Origin: JAUUZQ01 sp964538375
Lineage (GTDB): Bacteria > Bacteroidota > Bacteroidia > Bacteroidales > GCA-2748055
Reading direction: 5' to 3'
NCBI GenBank assembly: GCA_964538375.1
Contig: CAZIFQ010000040.1
Location: 1 to 27,053 of the forward strand
Length of the DNA: 27,053 nucleotides
A model generated the notes under the pieces. The model was not told where the DNA came from. It made no database searches and was given only the letters and a program-made list of their open reading frames with translations. Made by a program: the position numbers and the translations under genes. Within the stretch, counting starts at the first letter, position 1, and every line of letters starts with the position of its first letter. Shown piece by piece: positions 13,921 through 23,311 of the stretch.

Positions 13921-14299
13921 TGGTCATAGTTATTTAGACCCTGAATAGAAATTCTTAACAGTGTAAGACACACCCCTCAGCACACCTTCATATTTATACA
14001 AAATGGAGCGCACTCTGCTCCAGAAACTTACTTCCTTTGATTCTGATCGGGTGCAGACCTCAAGTGGAATAACCGCTCTTCAAGCCCCACCTATCTCGCT
14101 TACTCCTGAACCACTAACCACAAAACACGGAGAATTCTCTATTGTCGAACACCTATCATTTAACTCCTGTCTCAATAAAGTTCAGAATGGTTCTTTGTAA
14201 AAGTGGGTAGGTGGCTCATATGGTCAGGGATTTCCAATAGTAGATATTTTGATTTATTATTGATACTAAGTAAGCTCACCACATAAGCAGTAAAGTCAT

Positions 14300-15061
14300 A
14301 TGAAACGCAAGTATAGCATTATAGCTATTTCTCTTGTTTTGCTAGCTCTTCCCGGATTAATGTCATCGTGTGATGATGAAGAGCCGGAGCCGGATCTTAT
14401 AGCAGCAAGCATTGAGCTTGTTTCCGGAAATAAATATTATACCGTTACAATTGGCAGTCAATTATGGATGGCGGAAAACCTGCGAACCGCTACCTATAAT
14501 GATGGAGGTGCCATTTCAAATGTAACAGATGATACCGAATGGGCCAGTCTGACAACAGCTGCGATGTGCGCATATAACAACACAAGTGATACTGATTCAA
14601 TAAACTATTACGGCAGACTGTATAATTGGAATGCAGTAAATACAGGCAAGCTTTGCCCAACTGGCTGGCATGTTCCAAGCTATGATGAATGGATAACTCT
14701 AAAATATTTTTTAATAAATAATGGATATAATTTCGATGGATCTACCTCAGACAATAAAATAGGAAAAGCCATGGCAAGTACCAGTGCCTGGCCTGTTAGT
14801 CCAACAATAGGCGACATCGGCAATCGCCAGGAATTAAACAATAGCAGTGGTTTTACAGCCCTCCCGGCAGGCAGTCGCAGCGATAATGGTACATTCTACA
14901 ATAATGGAGACGACGGCTACTGGTGGGTATCAACAGGTGTCACTTCGGGAGATTACTCTGACTACTTCAGACTGGCTTATGATCTTGATGCTTTATATAT
15001 GGGAAACAAGATCATTGAGAATGGCCAGTCAATTCGCTGCGTGAAGCCATCTCCGTCATAA
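14300..15061 (+). CDS. FISUMP-domain lipoprotein
   Basis: A 253-residue lipoprotein with signal MKRKYSIIAISLVLLALPGL and lipobox MSSC (Cys 24). An acidic linker (DDEEPEPD) follows, then a FISUMP domain (about 40-253): VTIGSQLWMAENLRTATYNDG, YYGRLYNWNAV, CPTGWHVPSYDEW, GFTALPAGSR, GYWWVSTG and SIRCVKPSP. It belongs to the same domain family as the gene at 1313 but is otherwise distant. Its C-terminal part lacks the dense NNC/NNT codon clusters, so it is an ordinary member and not a DGR target. Outer-membrane surface exposure is likely; the role is unknown. It stands alone with long gaps on both sides. Confidence 0.85.
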   Translation: MKRKYSIIAISLVLLALPGLMSSCDDEEPEPDLIAASIELVSGNKYYTVTIGSQLWMAENLRTATYNDGGAISNVTDDTEWASLTTAAMCAYNNTSDTDSINYYGRLYNWNAVNTGKLCPTGWHVPSYDEWITLKYFLINNGYNFDGSTSDNKIGKAMASTSAWPVSPTIGDIGNRQELNNSSGFTALPAGSRSDNGTFYNNGDDGYWWVSTGVTSGDYSDYFRLAYDLDALYMGNKIIENGQSIRCVKPSPS

Positions 15062-15267
15062 TCAAACGCGCCTATCCCTTTTGTGAAACTTTTGGTTTTT
15101 TAGGGAATAATTTACAGCTTAATAAATTAATATCTGATATTGATTTGATGTGTTTGAATACTTCAGGTGGCTCCTAATTCAGATTTTAATAAGCTTGCAA
15201 AAATGCATTTGCGTGTATTTTGCGTGTTGACACCAAAAAGGGTTTAATGGACTTCGTCCTTCCATTA

Positions 15268-16791
15268 CTACTTTTCATTCATTAATGCAGCAATAAATTT
15301 AGTAAATTTTGTAATATCCTGCTGAACACTGGCGGCTTCAAGAGCATCCATATATTCACCCCTTCTATCGACAGGGATTATCAGCCATGGATATCCACCT
15401 GAAACCAACATTAAGTTCATCAAAAAGCGAGCTAGGCGACCGTTCCCATCCATATATGGATGGATGTAAACAAAAATAAAATGACCAAGTATTACCCTAA
15501 CTGCAGCATTTTCTTCCAGGGTCAATAATTCGAATAATACTGGCATTGCATCTCGAACTGATTCCTTGCTTGGAGGAGTATGCATTGAACCAGATATAAA
15601 GACTTGAGCATTTCTATATCCTGCAAGATCTGAAGGCTTCAAAATTCCTGCTGATACACTTGGAGAAAATAGTTCTCGGTACCACTCTCCATGTCTTTTA
15701 TCAGCAACATCACCAGGGTTCTCACCTCTGAGTACTTCATCAACTCCCTCCTTGACCTTTTGAAAACACATCCAATATCCTCGAGCGGCAAGGGCATTTT
15801 TTGTTTTCTTGTCGTCTTCATCGCCTTTTGAATCCCAATCTCCAGATCTTACTTTATTAATTAGATCTTTTGTCACTTTATAGCCTTCAATAGACAAAGA
15901 ATGGTATGCATCTGAAACATATTTCTCATCTATTTTTGCTAAAGTATCATCTATACTATTCTGTGAATTCTCGACAACAGGAAAGCTTCCTATCACTGAT
16001 GGACGCATTTCATTCCACATCAGTTTAATTCTATTCGCAAAAGGAGAAATCTGTCTTAGAGGCAGTACAGTATTCATTTTTTCCGTGAAAGGGTCGGTTT
16101 CTCTCACATCGTACCCAGTACTTATCATTGTCGAAAGAATATCTTCGCTGATTTTACTATTACCAATATTTCGAAATGCCCCTGCAACTCTTCCAGCTTT
16201 CACGCTATACCCTCTTTCAAGTAGTATTGACAATATTTCTGATGAATCTTGTATTGAATACAAACATGTTCTTGCATCAATAGCTTTTCGTTCATAAGTA
16301 TCTTCTCCTATATTGATTACCGTGGAGGCCAGAGAGTATACATTAATACCATTAATTACAACTATCTCATCTTTGGATGGAATTTCCAGTTGAACATCAA
16401 ATATTGATATTCCATGTAGCAAGTCAGTTCGATTATTACTACCCTTCGGTGATCTTACAAGTAGCTGACTTGGAACAACCCAGTTCCCACTGTGTAATTG
16501 CATTGATTGTTCAGGGGATAGACACCAGGATTCTCCAAATCGATGATTTAAATACACAGAGATGAAATACCAAAAGGATGTATACCATGTTGATGTACTC
16601 CCGGGTTTTTGATCAGGCCTGGTTGAAAGGTACCAACCCTTAATTACTTGTGTTAAGAAACCCTCTTTAACTAATCGGTCTAAGTGTGTTCTACTTAAGT
16701 CTGATGTTTTAACAACGGCAAATCCTTGATCATTCTGAAGTTTTTTCAGTTCTTCCAGTGATTGTGCAAGTTTTTCTGCTGGTGATGCCAT
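15268..16791 (-). CDS. Fic-domain AMPylase fused to an AbiEi-like DNA-binding region
   Basis: A 507-residue protein. The N-terminal ~230 residues look like an AbiEi-type winged helix (VVKTSDLSRTHLDRLVKEGFLTQVIKGWYLS) followed by its usual companion region. The Fic domain (about 280-507) carries HPYMDGNGRLAR at 444-455: catalytic H444, D448 for metal, and the GNGR anion-binding loop. An inhibitory motif S298-L-S-I-E302-G303 fits (S/T)xxxE(G/N), placing it with Fic proteins whose own helix blocks ATP. Fic enzymes transfer AMP from ATP to target hydroxyls. The fusion combines toxin-like enzyme, inhibitor and DNA binding in one chain. Four 24-bp repeats lie just before the start (16806-16901) and are the likely autoregulatory site. 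The target protein is unknown. Confidence 0.87.
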   Translation of the reverse strand: MASPAEKLAQSLEELKKLQNDQGFAVVKTSDLSRTHLDRLVKEGFLTQVIKGWYLSTRPDQKPGSTSTWYTSFWYFISVYLNHRFGESWCLSPEQSMQLHSGNWVVPSQLLVRSPKGSNNRTDLLHGISIFDVQLEIPSKDEIVVINGINVYSLASTVINIGEDTYERKAIDARTCLYSIQDSSEILSILLERGYSVKAGRVAGAFRNIGNSKISEDILSTMISTGYDVRETDPFTEKMNTVLPLRQISPFANRIKLMWNEMRPSVIGSFPVVENSQNSIDDTLAKIDEKYVSDAYHSLSIEGYKVTKDLINKVRSGDWDSKGDEDDKKTKNALAARGYWMCFQKVKEGVDEVLRGENPGDVADKRHGEWYRELFSPSVSAGILKPSDLAGYRNAQVFISGSMHTPPSKESVRDAMPVLFELLTLEENAAVRVILGHFIFVYIHPYMDGNGRLARFLMNLMLVSGGYPWLIIPVDRRGEYMDALEAASVQQDITKFTKFIAALMNEK

Positions 16792-16805
16792 AACTTTTTT
16801 TTTAA

Positions 16806-16901
16806 TGTTGTACGTAATCTAATTTATCCTGCTGCACCTAATCTAGTTTATATTGCTGTACGTAATTTAGTTTATCCTGTTGTGCGTAATCTAGTTTATC
16901 C
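16806..16901 (-). repeat. four 24-bp tandem repeats (iteron-like operator) before the Fic gene
   Basis: Units at 16806, 16830, 16854 and 16878, of the form TGYTGTACGTAATCTAGTTT plus ATCC with 1-4 differences each. Each contains a near-palindrome TAATCTAGTTTA. They end 15 bases before the ATG at 16791. 24 bp is a little over two helical turns. The natural ligand is the winged helix of the Fic protein itself. Confidence 0.8.
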
Positions 16902-17299
16902 TGCAAAGGTACTATAAATACTGATACTAAAGAAGGTGATGTAGTAAATGGATAAATCATGATTACATTATTAGTGAAATTAGATTTAACAAAAATGATC
17001 CAGCACCTCTTTTACATAACTACTGGCGAAACCAGAGTCTCATTTGTATAATCTCGATAATACCTGACATCTTTGGTCCCAGGATTGAAGAATCAGGTAA
17101 ACGTGAATTTTCCACCAGGCAAAAGGTGAAGAAATAGGCTTTCCAGGGAAAGAAGCGAATAAGCATACTAAGCTAAGCGTTTAAATTCCCGGTGCAGCCT
17201 TTTTCGAAAATGTGGAGTATAACACTATTCCACATTTTTCTCTACTTTAGAGTGAGCAAACTAATTATGTATTAAACAACTAAATAACATATACTGCTT
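16902..17299. other. gene-free interval with one hairpin
   Basis: No gene seen. It probably carries the divergent promoters of the Fic gene and of the small membrane protein gene at 17300. A single operator half-site likeness (TTTACATAAC at 17011) lacks its partner. Confidence 0.45.
17207..17239. terminator. hairpin with A/T flanks
   Basis: AAAATGTGGA (17207-17216) pairs over 10 bp with TCCACATTTT (17229-17238), with a further T and TCT following. It resembles an intrinsic terminator but no plus-strand gene ends before it, so it could instead be part of the 5' region of the gene at 17300. Confidence 0.45.
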
Positions 17300-17824
17300 A
17301 TGAAACTACTTCATTATATATTAATCGGATTCTTTTCAGCAATGGCAATCTTTGTCTATATTTCATTAATCATTAACCAGACAAAAATTGCCAGGGGTAA
17401 CTTTAAATTTGTAAAACTTAAAGGATATAAGAGGATCAATCCATCAACTCTGACCAGTATTGCTTTTATAGCAGCCACTGGATTAGTAATTTTCCTGTTA
17501 TCTGGTGACAAATATGTATGGCTAATCCTGGGTACATATACAGTAATCATATCACCTGTTATATTTTTTAACCGAAAGAACTGTATCCTGATCAGTCCGG
17601 AAGGAATTAAACCAACATATATCGATAAGGTACTTGAATGGGAAAAGCTAGATAAAATAAGTCTTGACAGGTCAAAATCTCGTACTTATCTAATACATCA
17701 CGATAGTTACGAGGATAAAATTACATTCAAAGACGAAGTCAGCAGAGAGGAATTTTTGCAGGATATACTACATTTTCAGAGTGATTTATTTCATGAGAAC
17801 CTCAGTCCAATGGTAAATCAATAA
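17300..17824 (+). CDS. small integral membrane protein of unknown function
   Basis: This 174-residue protein has three likely membrane segments: about 5-25 (YILIGFFSAMAIFVYISLII), 50-68 (TSIAFIAATGLVIFLLSG) and 71-90 (YVWLILGTYTVIISPVIFF). A cytoplasmic C-terminal part follows with the pattern ISPEGI...WEKLDKISLDRS, the strand-rich arrangement of bacterial PH-like domains fused to membrane hairpins. I cannot assign a function. It stands alone, with long gaps on both sides. Confidence 0.72.
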   Translation: MKLLHYILIGFFSAMAIFVYISLIINQTKIARGNFKFVKLKGYKRINPSTLTSIAFIAATGLVIFLLSGDKYVWLILGTYTVIISPVIFFNRKNCILISPEGIKPTYIDKVLEWEKLDKISLDRSKSRTYLIHHDSYEDKITFKDEVSREEFLQDILHFQSDLFHENLSPMVNQ

Positions 17825-18621
17825 TTGGAAATACTTTAAACAAATTGTGTTTTTACATTGTAAGCCATGAGAATTTTACCAGTTGTTATTGCATTAGTGC
17901 ATACCAGGAAACTGTATCGATACATTGTGCTATAATAATGAATTCAAAATTTTTGTCCCACGCTATTTTTCCATCATCATTAACAAGATCATCATTTTCT
18001 TCTCGGTTCGTTGTCTAAGAGATTAATTTATTTGTCCGCAAAGTAGCTTATCACTTCTACCGGCAACCTGGTTTTGTTGTAATGAATTTGTTTCCAGTTA
18101 TTCCATCAAACAACCCTCCCGCAAATAATTGAAGTTGAATTTCCAGGGAGTTTGAAGGCTTATCCTCCGCTGTATTGAGGAGGGTAAATAAAGGGAGGGT
18201 TTTCAGGGGAGGTTAACCAAGTATTCTTGGCCAATTTATAAGCATGATTAATTGTCACTGGTCAGAAGATTTCGTGTGATGGTGGTAAAATAGTCGAGAC
18301 TATTCTAGCTCAACCTACTACCTATAATTGTATGTTTCCTCTTTCAGTGAAGCTCTATTGAGCTATTTGCAAAACCATTCTACTGCCACAGAAACAGTGA
18401 TCTGGATTTACTTTTTCCGGGAAGCTCTGTGAAATAGCTATTGCTCATAGTATCAATAGGAAAGCCATTGGCATATTATCATATTCATACTATCATCAAT
18501 CTACAGCGCCTTGACACGCACGAGATTTTGTCATATATTTATTCGACTAACTAAAACCTAAACTCTTCATACACAAACCTTTCCCATATAAGTTATTAAA
18601 CTTCACCTCAAATGAATTGTT
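17825..18621. other. gene-free interval with a dispersed repeat
   Basis: No supported gene in about 800 bases. It holds a 12-bp perfect palindrome TGTATCGATACA (17913-17924), a full CCTCCC...GGGAGG repeat (18111-18202) and a GGGGAGGTT module (18208-18255) that recurs after the next gene. The rest is probably the promoter region of the large gene. Confidence 0.45.
18111..18255 (+). repeat. dispersed CCTCCC...GGGAGG repeat plus GGGGAGGTT module
   Basis: 18111-18202 is a full copy (here CCTCCCGCAAATAATTG) that shares with the 2787 copy the central GCTTATCCTCCGCTGTATTG. 18208-18255 (GGGGAGGTT...TTCTTG...AAGCATGA) is related to 22984-23024. Confidence 0.6.
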
Positions 18622-21600
18622 ATGTTTAAAACCTACGGAGAAAAGCTCGTTGAAATAGAATCCCATTACGAGAAAAAGGATTATGAATATGTTGTTGTTG
18701 AATGTGCGAAAATAACGGAGCAGGCTGTCGGACAACTCTTCAGAAATTTTCACATGTCGCTTGATACTCCGGCAAAAAGACTGAAATTCCTTGAATTTGA
18801 GAAGGGCAATGGAGAAAAGTACAGTAGTTTTCTTCTCAAGCCTACTATCGGTGTAGGTATTGGATTTTACAATTCACTCATTGAGCATTGTTCAGATCAC
18901 CCATGGATAAAGCCTGAGCTAAAGTCCTCACTTAATACAATCAATTCAACAAGGAATGCACAGGTGCACGCAGGGAAACCTGTTATAGCTGATCATGAGG
19001 CCGGTGAAGTGATTGATGCTACTGAGAAATTTCTTAAGGGTATTGAGCTCTTTGATTTGCCTGTTGAAGATGTAGGTTTTCCCTTAAAGTATTATTTAGT
19101 CTATACTTCCATCAAAAGTAAGTTTGAAAAAGGAGAGACTGAAATTGAGTTCAAGCGCATCATCAATGATTCCAATAAACTCATTCCCGATCTTCTGAAC
19201 AGTGTATTCAATAAGGTATATCCTTTTCTTTCAATTGAAGACAAAGAAAAACTCAATAAGCTTCATCCCAAAACGCTAAAGACAAATAAAAAAGATACTT
19301 CCTTAAAATACTTCATTGAGATCTTTGAAGAGATCAATCTCTTTGCTCAGATTACCGATGGGGATGCCTTAAAGAGCAGCCTGCAAGCCATGGATGGTGA
19401 TCTGAAGGATATGTATTCACGAAGAGCGGTAAGACACCACGTTAATGTCCTTGACAACATCTTCAATTTTATCCAGAATAAGAAACTGAACCATTTTCTG
19501 GATTATGCGAACCTCTTGAAGAAGAAATTCCTGGAAGACAACCAGATAAACGATACAGACAGGATCATTTTGAATGACCGGGCTAAAGAATTGAATATCT
19601 CTCCCCAGGTTGCAGATACCATCGAAAAAGCAGTTGTGAGGACCATAGAAAAGGAATTGATCCTGTTCCAGACACTGCATGAGGATAAGAAGTCAAATGG
19701 AAAAGTACTTGCGGGAGAAGGAGCAGATGGCGTAGGAGGTTCTACAGGTGGTTTTGGCCGAAGAAACATTCTCATCGGTGCATCAGTGCTTGCATTATTT
19801 GTGATAGCACTTTTCTTCATTTTTAAGCCTAAATCTGACTTAACAGCGTATGAGCGGGCTCACCTGGAATGCAGACATGATAAGGTTATAAAAATTGCTG
19901 GCAAAAAAAGAAGTCTTACGAATATAAAGGCCAATTATCATTACATCTTCTCAAACTTCATTAATAATAGTTTTAAGATTCCTGAAGAAGTTAAGTATGA
20001 TTACCAGGAACTTTTGCGTCTAAATCCAGAATCTCCTGAGGCAAAATTGTATTTGGGCTTTATATATAGCTGGTCTCCCTGGTGGGTCACACGATATGAG
20101 GCAGATAGTTCATGTCTACTTATTAACAGTGCGCTCGACCAGGGCATTGAAAGTCCTTACGCAGATATGATAAAGCTTCAATTATTCGAATCATGGGAAC
20201 TTCCGTCTATGATAATTAAAGCTTTGCCGGATTTAACTGAAAAATATCCTGACAATCCCAGGGTACTTGAATATGCAGCCCAGTCACATTTGAACTATTC
20301 TTACGATACTATCAAGGCGAAAGAATTATATGAAGCAGCGTTAGAGATATACCCGGACTACTTCTGGTATTATATCAAAATGAGTAGAATAGCCGAGCTT
20401 AATGATGAAATTGGGCTCGCTGAGGAGATGCTGTCAATGGCCAGGGGAATTAATAGTGAAAATGTGGATTTGCTTAATGCAAGCGTTCGCATATTATTGC
20501 TGCAGAATAAGTATGAGGAAGCTGAAAAGATTGTAAAAAATGCAATCAATGGATATGGTAAAAATAACATAAGACCCTATCTTAAATTGCTGGAACTGTA
20601 TTCTCAAACAGGCAAATCAGAAGAGGGACTAAATCTAACACAAGAAGCATTAGAAATGTTTCCTAACAATAGTGAATTGTTAAATAATTTGGTGCAATTT
20701 AAAGAGGTCCAAAAAATGAAAGAGAGACTTAGTTCAGATAGTGAGAATCATTTGAAAATACACTGGAATACTGATTATAATGAGGCCCTCACTAAGTCTC
20801 AAAATGAAGGAAAACCTATTTTTGCTGCCTTTGTGACGGATTTTGGTAATACGATTGTTGAAGCATTTTTATCGGAGAATATAAGTAACGATTCTTCAAT
20901 CATTAATATACTTGAAGCCTATATCCCAGTTAAACTTATAACTGGAAAAGATTCAGATATCTTTAAAAAATTTAATATTGAATATCCTCGCCGTGATGTT
21001 TTTGTTTTATCAGGGGATGAGAAAAAAATTCAGGAATTTACTTATCAGGATACGAGAAGTTCTGATGCATTTAAGAACGCTCTAAATACTGGTATTCAAA
21101 GGTATAAACGTCATGAATTAGGTAAATCTTTGAATACTGAAAGTTATACCGAGGTGCATAACTTCAAAGATGCTTTAGTAATGGCGAAGGCAAGGGATTA
21201 TATTATTATGGTTATTGCCGGAGCTGAAGATAACGAGTTCTCACAGAAGCTCATTGATGAAATATTGGTAGATCCGGTTTTCCAGTCTCAATTTAACAAC
21301 CTTGTATATTTATACCTTGAGCAGGACCAGGACATAAATTTTATGAAGAAATATGAGATAAAATCTTTCCCCACTGTTCTGTATTTTAAAAAATCTGGAG
21401 AGTTAATTCATAAATCTTTTGGGTTTAAACCGGCTGACTTACTCGCTGAAATGACATTTGAGCTTAAGGAATCAGCATATAAGGGAGAAAAATATGAAGC
21501 CGAACTTAATTGGCTTTACAACTTCAAAGAGGCTCAAACCATTGCAATGATCGAAAATAAAAAGATTTTCGTTGCGAGGAATAGCGCCCTGCTCAGGGAG

Positions 21601-22977
21601 CATCTATTAAGTCCGGATATAAAAGCCTATCTGAGTAATAATTATGTATGTGTTAATATGGATGAAATAAGCTATAGAGAAGGAATTAGCTTTCTTGGAT
21701 TTTACAATGGCTATGGCAGTATAGCAATACTTGAACCATCGGGAAATTTATTATTTCACAATACTACTCAGTTTGATACTTACCAGCTATTGTCGTGGCT
21801 CAACATTGAAGAAAAATTGATAATGGTTGCCGTCCTTGGAGTGGAGAACTATGGTAAATATCAAGAAAAGGTCATGCTGGCTAAGCAATTGAATGAACGT
21901 CTTTTATATGGTTCTTCAATAGATATTTATAAAGAGGCTATTGAAATTCTCCCCGATAATTATGAGAACTATTATTCCGTTGCAAATGCTTATCTAAGTT
22001 GGTTTAAGCCTGAACAGGCAATTGAATATTTTAGTAAAGCCTTGGATCATGGATTAATGATGAGTCTTCGATTGTGCTATTCAATGACTGACGCCTATTT
22101 ACAAATGGAGAATGAAGAGGGCTTGATAGCATGGTTTGAAAAGATGATGGAGAAATTTTCTGATGACACGAGGTCTTTAGCAATTCTATATGAGCAGGCT
22201 TCAATAATGTATGAAATACTACAAATGATGGACAAGGCAGTGGAATCTGCAAAATATGCAGTAAGTCTGGTGTCTGATGACTTTCTAAACCAGAGCAGGT
22301 ATGGTATATTGTTATTTAAATCTGACCGGATCAGTGAAGCAAAAGTCCGTTTTAAGAAGGCTGTAGAAATAAACAGCTCCAGTGCTTATGATATTGCTTT
22401 TCTTGGTCTTTGTGCCAATAAGGAAGGAAACAAAGCCGACAGGGATCAATATCTTAGAAAAGCACAACAGATTGAACCAAATGTAGAAAGACAGATGATA
22501 AAAATGGATTATTGGCTAAGGCCGAATTACTACAAATACCCGGGATATATTGATATGATTGAAGAAGGATATCTTAATGCAGTTATTATTGATACTACCT
22601 TTTGGACCACATATAATGACCTTGCATATTTATATTCAATTGAAGGAATAAAACTGGATTTAGCTTTGGATTATGTTGAACGTACTCTTAAAGAAAACCC
22701 TGATGATCATCTTGTTCTGGATACAAAGGCCTGGGTTCTTTATAAACTGGGCAGGTTTGAGGAAGCTGATAATGTTATGGCGAAAGTTACAAAATTGACA
22801 CCACAAGAAGAAATATATGAATACGAATATCTGTATCACAAGGGTATGATAGCATTAGCAGTTGGTGATACAGTAGCTGGGAAGGAAGCATTGAAGAGAG
22901 CATACAATACTCCGGAGCCGGATGCTATTGGAATGCGCATCAAAGAAGAAATTGAACCAATACTTAGCAAGCTTTAA
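18622..22977 (+). CDS. large membrane protein: HEPN, TM, TPR, three thioredoxin-like domains, TPR
   Basis: A 1451-residue protein. Residues 1-145 form an all-helical HEPN-like domain with R111-NAQV-H116, matching the RX4-6H motif of HEPN RNases. About 150-380 is helical and ends in a Gly-rich linker. 382-402 is one membrane segment (ILIGASVLALFVIALFFIF). 410-705 is TPR-like (SPEAKLYLGFIYSW, YEEAEKIVKNAI). Three successive thioredoxin-fold-like domains follow: about 712-830 (NEALTKSQNEGKPIFAAFV), 843-950 (cis-Pro loop SFPTVLYFKKSGE) and 961-1060 (FKEAQTIAMIENKKIFVAR). None has a CxxC, so they are probably binding modules. 1090-1450 are TPRs. The topology puts HEPN in the cytoplasm and TPR/Trx in the periplasm, or the reverse. 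It stands alone and is flanked by related repeats. I do not recognise this full architecture; the function is open. Confidence 0.78.
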   Translation: MFKTYGEKLVEIESHYEKKDYEYVVVECAKITEQAVGQLFRNFHMSLDTPAKRLKFLEFEKGNGEKYSSFLLKPTIGVGIGFYNSLIEHCSDHPWIKPELKSSLNTINSTRNAQVHAGKPVIADHEAGEVIDATEKFLKGIELFDLPVEDVGFPLKYYLVYTSIKSKFEKGETEIEFKRIINDSNKLIPDLLNSVFNKVYPFLSIEDKEKLNKLHPKTLKTNKKDTSLKYFIEIFEEINLFAQITDGDALKSSLQAMDGDLKDMYSRRAVRHHVNVLDNIFNFIQNKKLNHFLDYANLLKKKFLEDNQINDTDRIILNDRAKELNISPQVADTIEKAVVRTIEKELILFQTLHEDKKSNGKVLAGEGADGVGGSTGGFGRRNILIGASVLALFVIALFFIFKPKSDLTAYERAHLECRHDKVIKIAGKKRSLTNIKANYHYIFSNFINNSFKIPEEVKYDYQELLRLNPESPEAKLYLGFIYSWSPWWVTRYEADSSCLLINSALDQGIESPYADMIKLQLFESWELPSMIIKALPDLTEKYPDNPRVLEYAAQSHLNYSYDTIKAKELYEAALEIYPDYFWYYIKMSRIAELNDEIGLAEEMLSMARGINSENVDLLNASVRILLLQNKYEEAEKIVKNAINGYGKNNIRPYLKLLELYSQTGKSEEGLNLTQEALEMFPNNSELLNNLVQFKEVQKMKERLSSDSENHLKIHWNTDYNEALTKSQNEGKPIFAAFVTDFGNTIVEAFLSENISNDSSIINILEAYIPVKLITGKDSDIFKKFNIEYPRRDVFVLSGDEKKIQEFTYQDTRSSDAFKNALNTGIQRYKRHELGKSLNTESYTEVHNFKDALVMAKARDYIIMVIAGAEDNEFSQKLIDEILVDPVFQSQFNNLVYLYLEQDQDINFMKKYEIKSFPTVLYFKKSGELIHKSFGFKPADLLAEMTFELKESAYKGEKYEAELNWLYNFKEAQTIAMIENKKIFVARNSALLREHLLSPDIKAYLSNNYVCVNMDEISYREGISFLGFYNGYGSIAILEPSGNLLFHNTTQFDTYQLLSWLNIEEKLIMVAVLGVENYGKYQEKVMLAKQLNERLLYGSSIDIYKEAIEILPDNYENYYSVANAYLSWFKPEQAIEYFSKALDHGLMMSLRLCYSMTDAYLQMENEEGLIAWFEKMMEKFSDDTRSLAILYEQASIMYEILQMMDKAVESAKYAVSLVSDDFLNQSRYGILLFKSDRISEAKVRFKKAVEINSSSAYDIAFLGLCANKEGNKADRDQYLRKAQQIEPNVERQMIKMDYWLRPNYYKYPGYIDMIEEGYLNAVIIDTTFWTTYNDLAYLYSIEGIKLDLALDYVERTLKENPDDHLVLDTKAWVLYKLGRFEEADNVMAKVTKLTPQEEIYEYEYLYHKGMIALAVGDTVAGKEALKRAYNTPEPDAIGMRIKEEIEPILSKL

Positions 22978-22983
22978 TGGTAG

Positions 22984-23040
22984 GGGAGGTTGAGCCGATC
23001 TTTCTTGCCATATTGTTAGCATGAATTATTTGGGGGAGCT
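22984..23040. repeat. partial dispersed repeat, inverted end
   Basis: Starts GGGGAGGTT like 18208 and ends ATTATTTGGGGGAG, the reverse complement of the CTCCCCCAAATAAT start of the repeats at 656, 2787 and 23947. Together with 18111-18255 it brackets the large gene with oppositely oriented ends. Confidence 0.5.
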
Positions 23041-23311
23041 TTTTTCATTCCAATGAGGTAGAAAGGTGCAAGTTCTTAAAAGTCCGATGTCAAGTTCCTA
23101 AATTGTTTTATACCTTTAAACTACCCTTTACAATATAGTTGGGTACCGTACTCTTAATACTTTTTACTTTCATATTAGGCATTTAAAACACCCATGAGGA
23201 AAAAATACATTGAATATCAATACAATACTTTAAATCAGAATTGGGTCAATGGTTGACATTAATTTAGAAAGACTAGCAACCATGTTCTTATGATTTTCAT
23301 CTTATAGAAAA
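23041..23311. other. intergenic, nothing recognised
   Basis: AT-rich sequence with a short direct repeat (CAAGTTCTTAAA / CAAGTTCCTAAA near 23067 and 23090). No gene or clear promoter element is seen. Confidence 0.4.

Larger units (their letters stand above)
13644..14299. other. gene-free interval between operon promoter and FISUMP lipoprotein
   Basis: It holds a strong minus-strand terminator (13797-13834) and a decayed tRNA-Pro fragment (13871-13920). The open stretches here (13618-13824, 14003-14200) have no ribosome site, no family likeness and unusual composition; I do not regard them as genes. Confidence 0.5.

Noticed and set aside
13618..14200. Two plus-strand open frames (13618-13824 and 14003-14200)
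   Set aside because: They cover the operator, terminator and tRNA remnant, have no ribosome site and give unlikely protein sequence.
14300..15061. Second FISUMP gene as another DGR target
   Set aside because: Its C-terminal codons are mixed in third position and lack clusters derivable from AAC/AAT; no palindrome or hairpin of the DGR type follows.
16806..16901. 24-bp repeats as a CRISPR array
   Set aside because: Units abut directly with no unique spacers and lie at a promoter; they are tandem operator-like repeats.
17011..17047. TTTACATAAC resembling a sixth copy of the ice-binding operator
   Set aside because: The second half-site 21 bp away is absent (CCAGAG) and no TAnnTTTG element lies at the fixed 21-bp distance.
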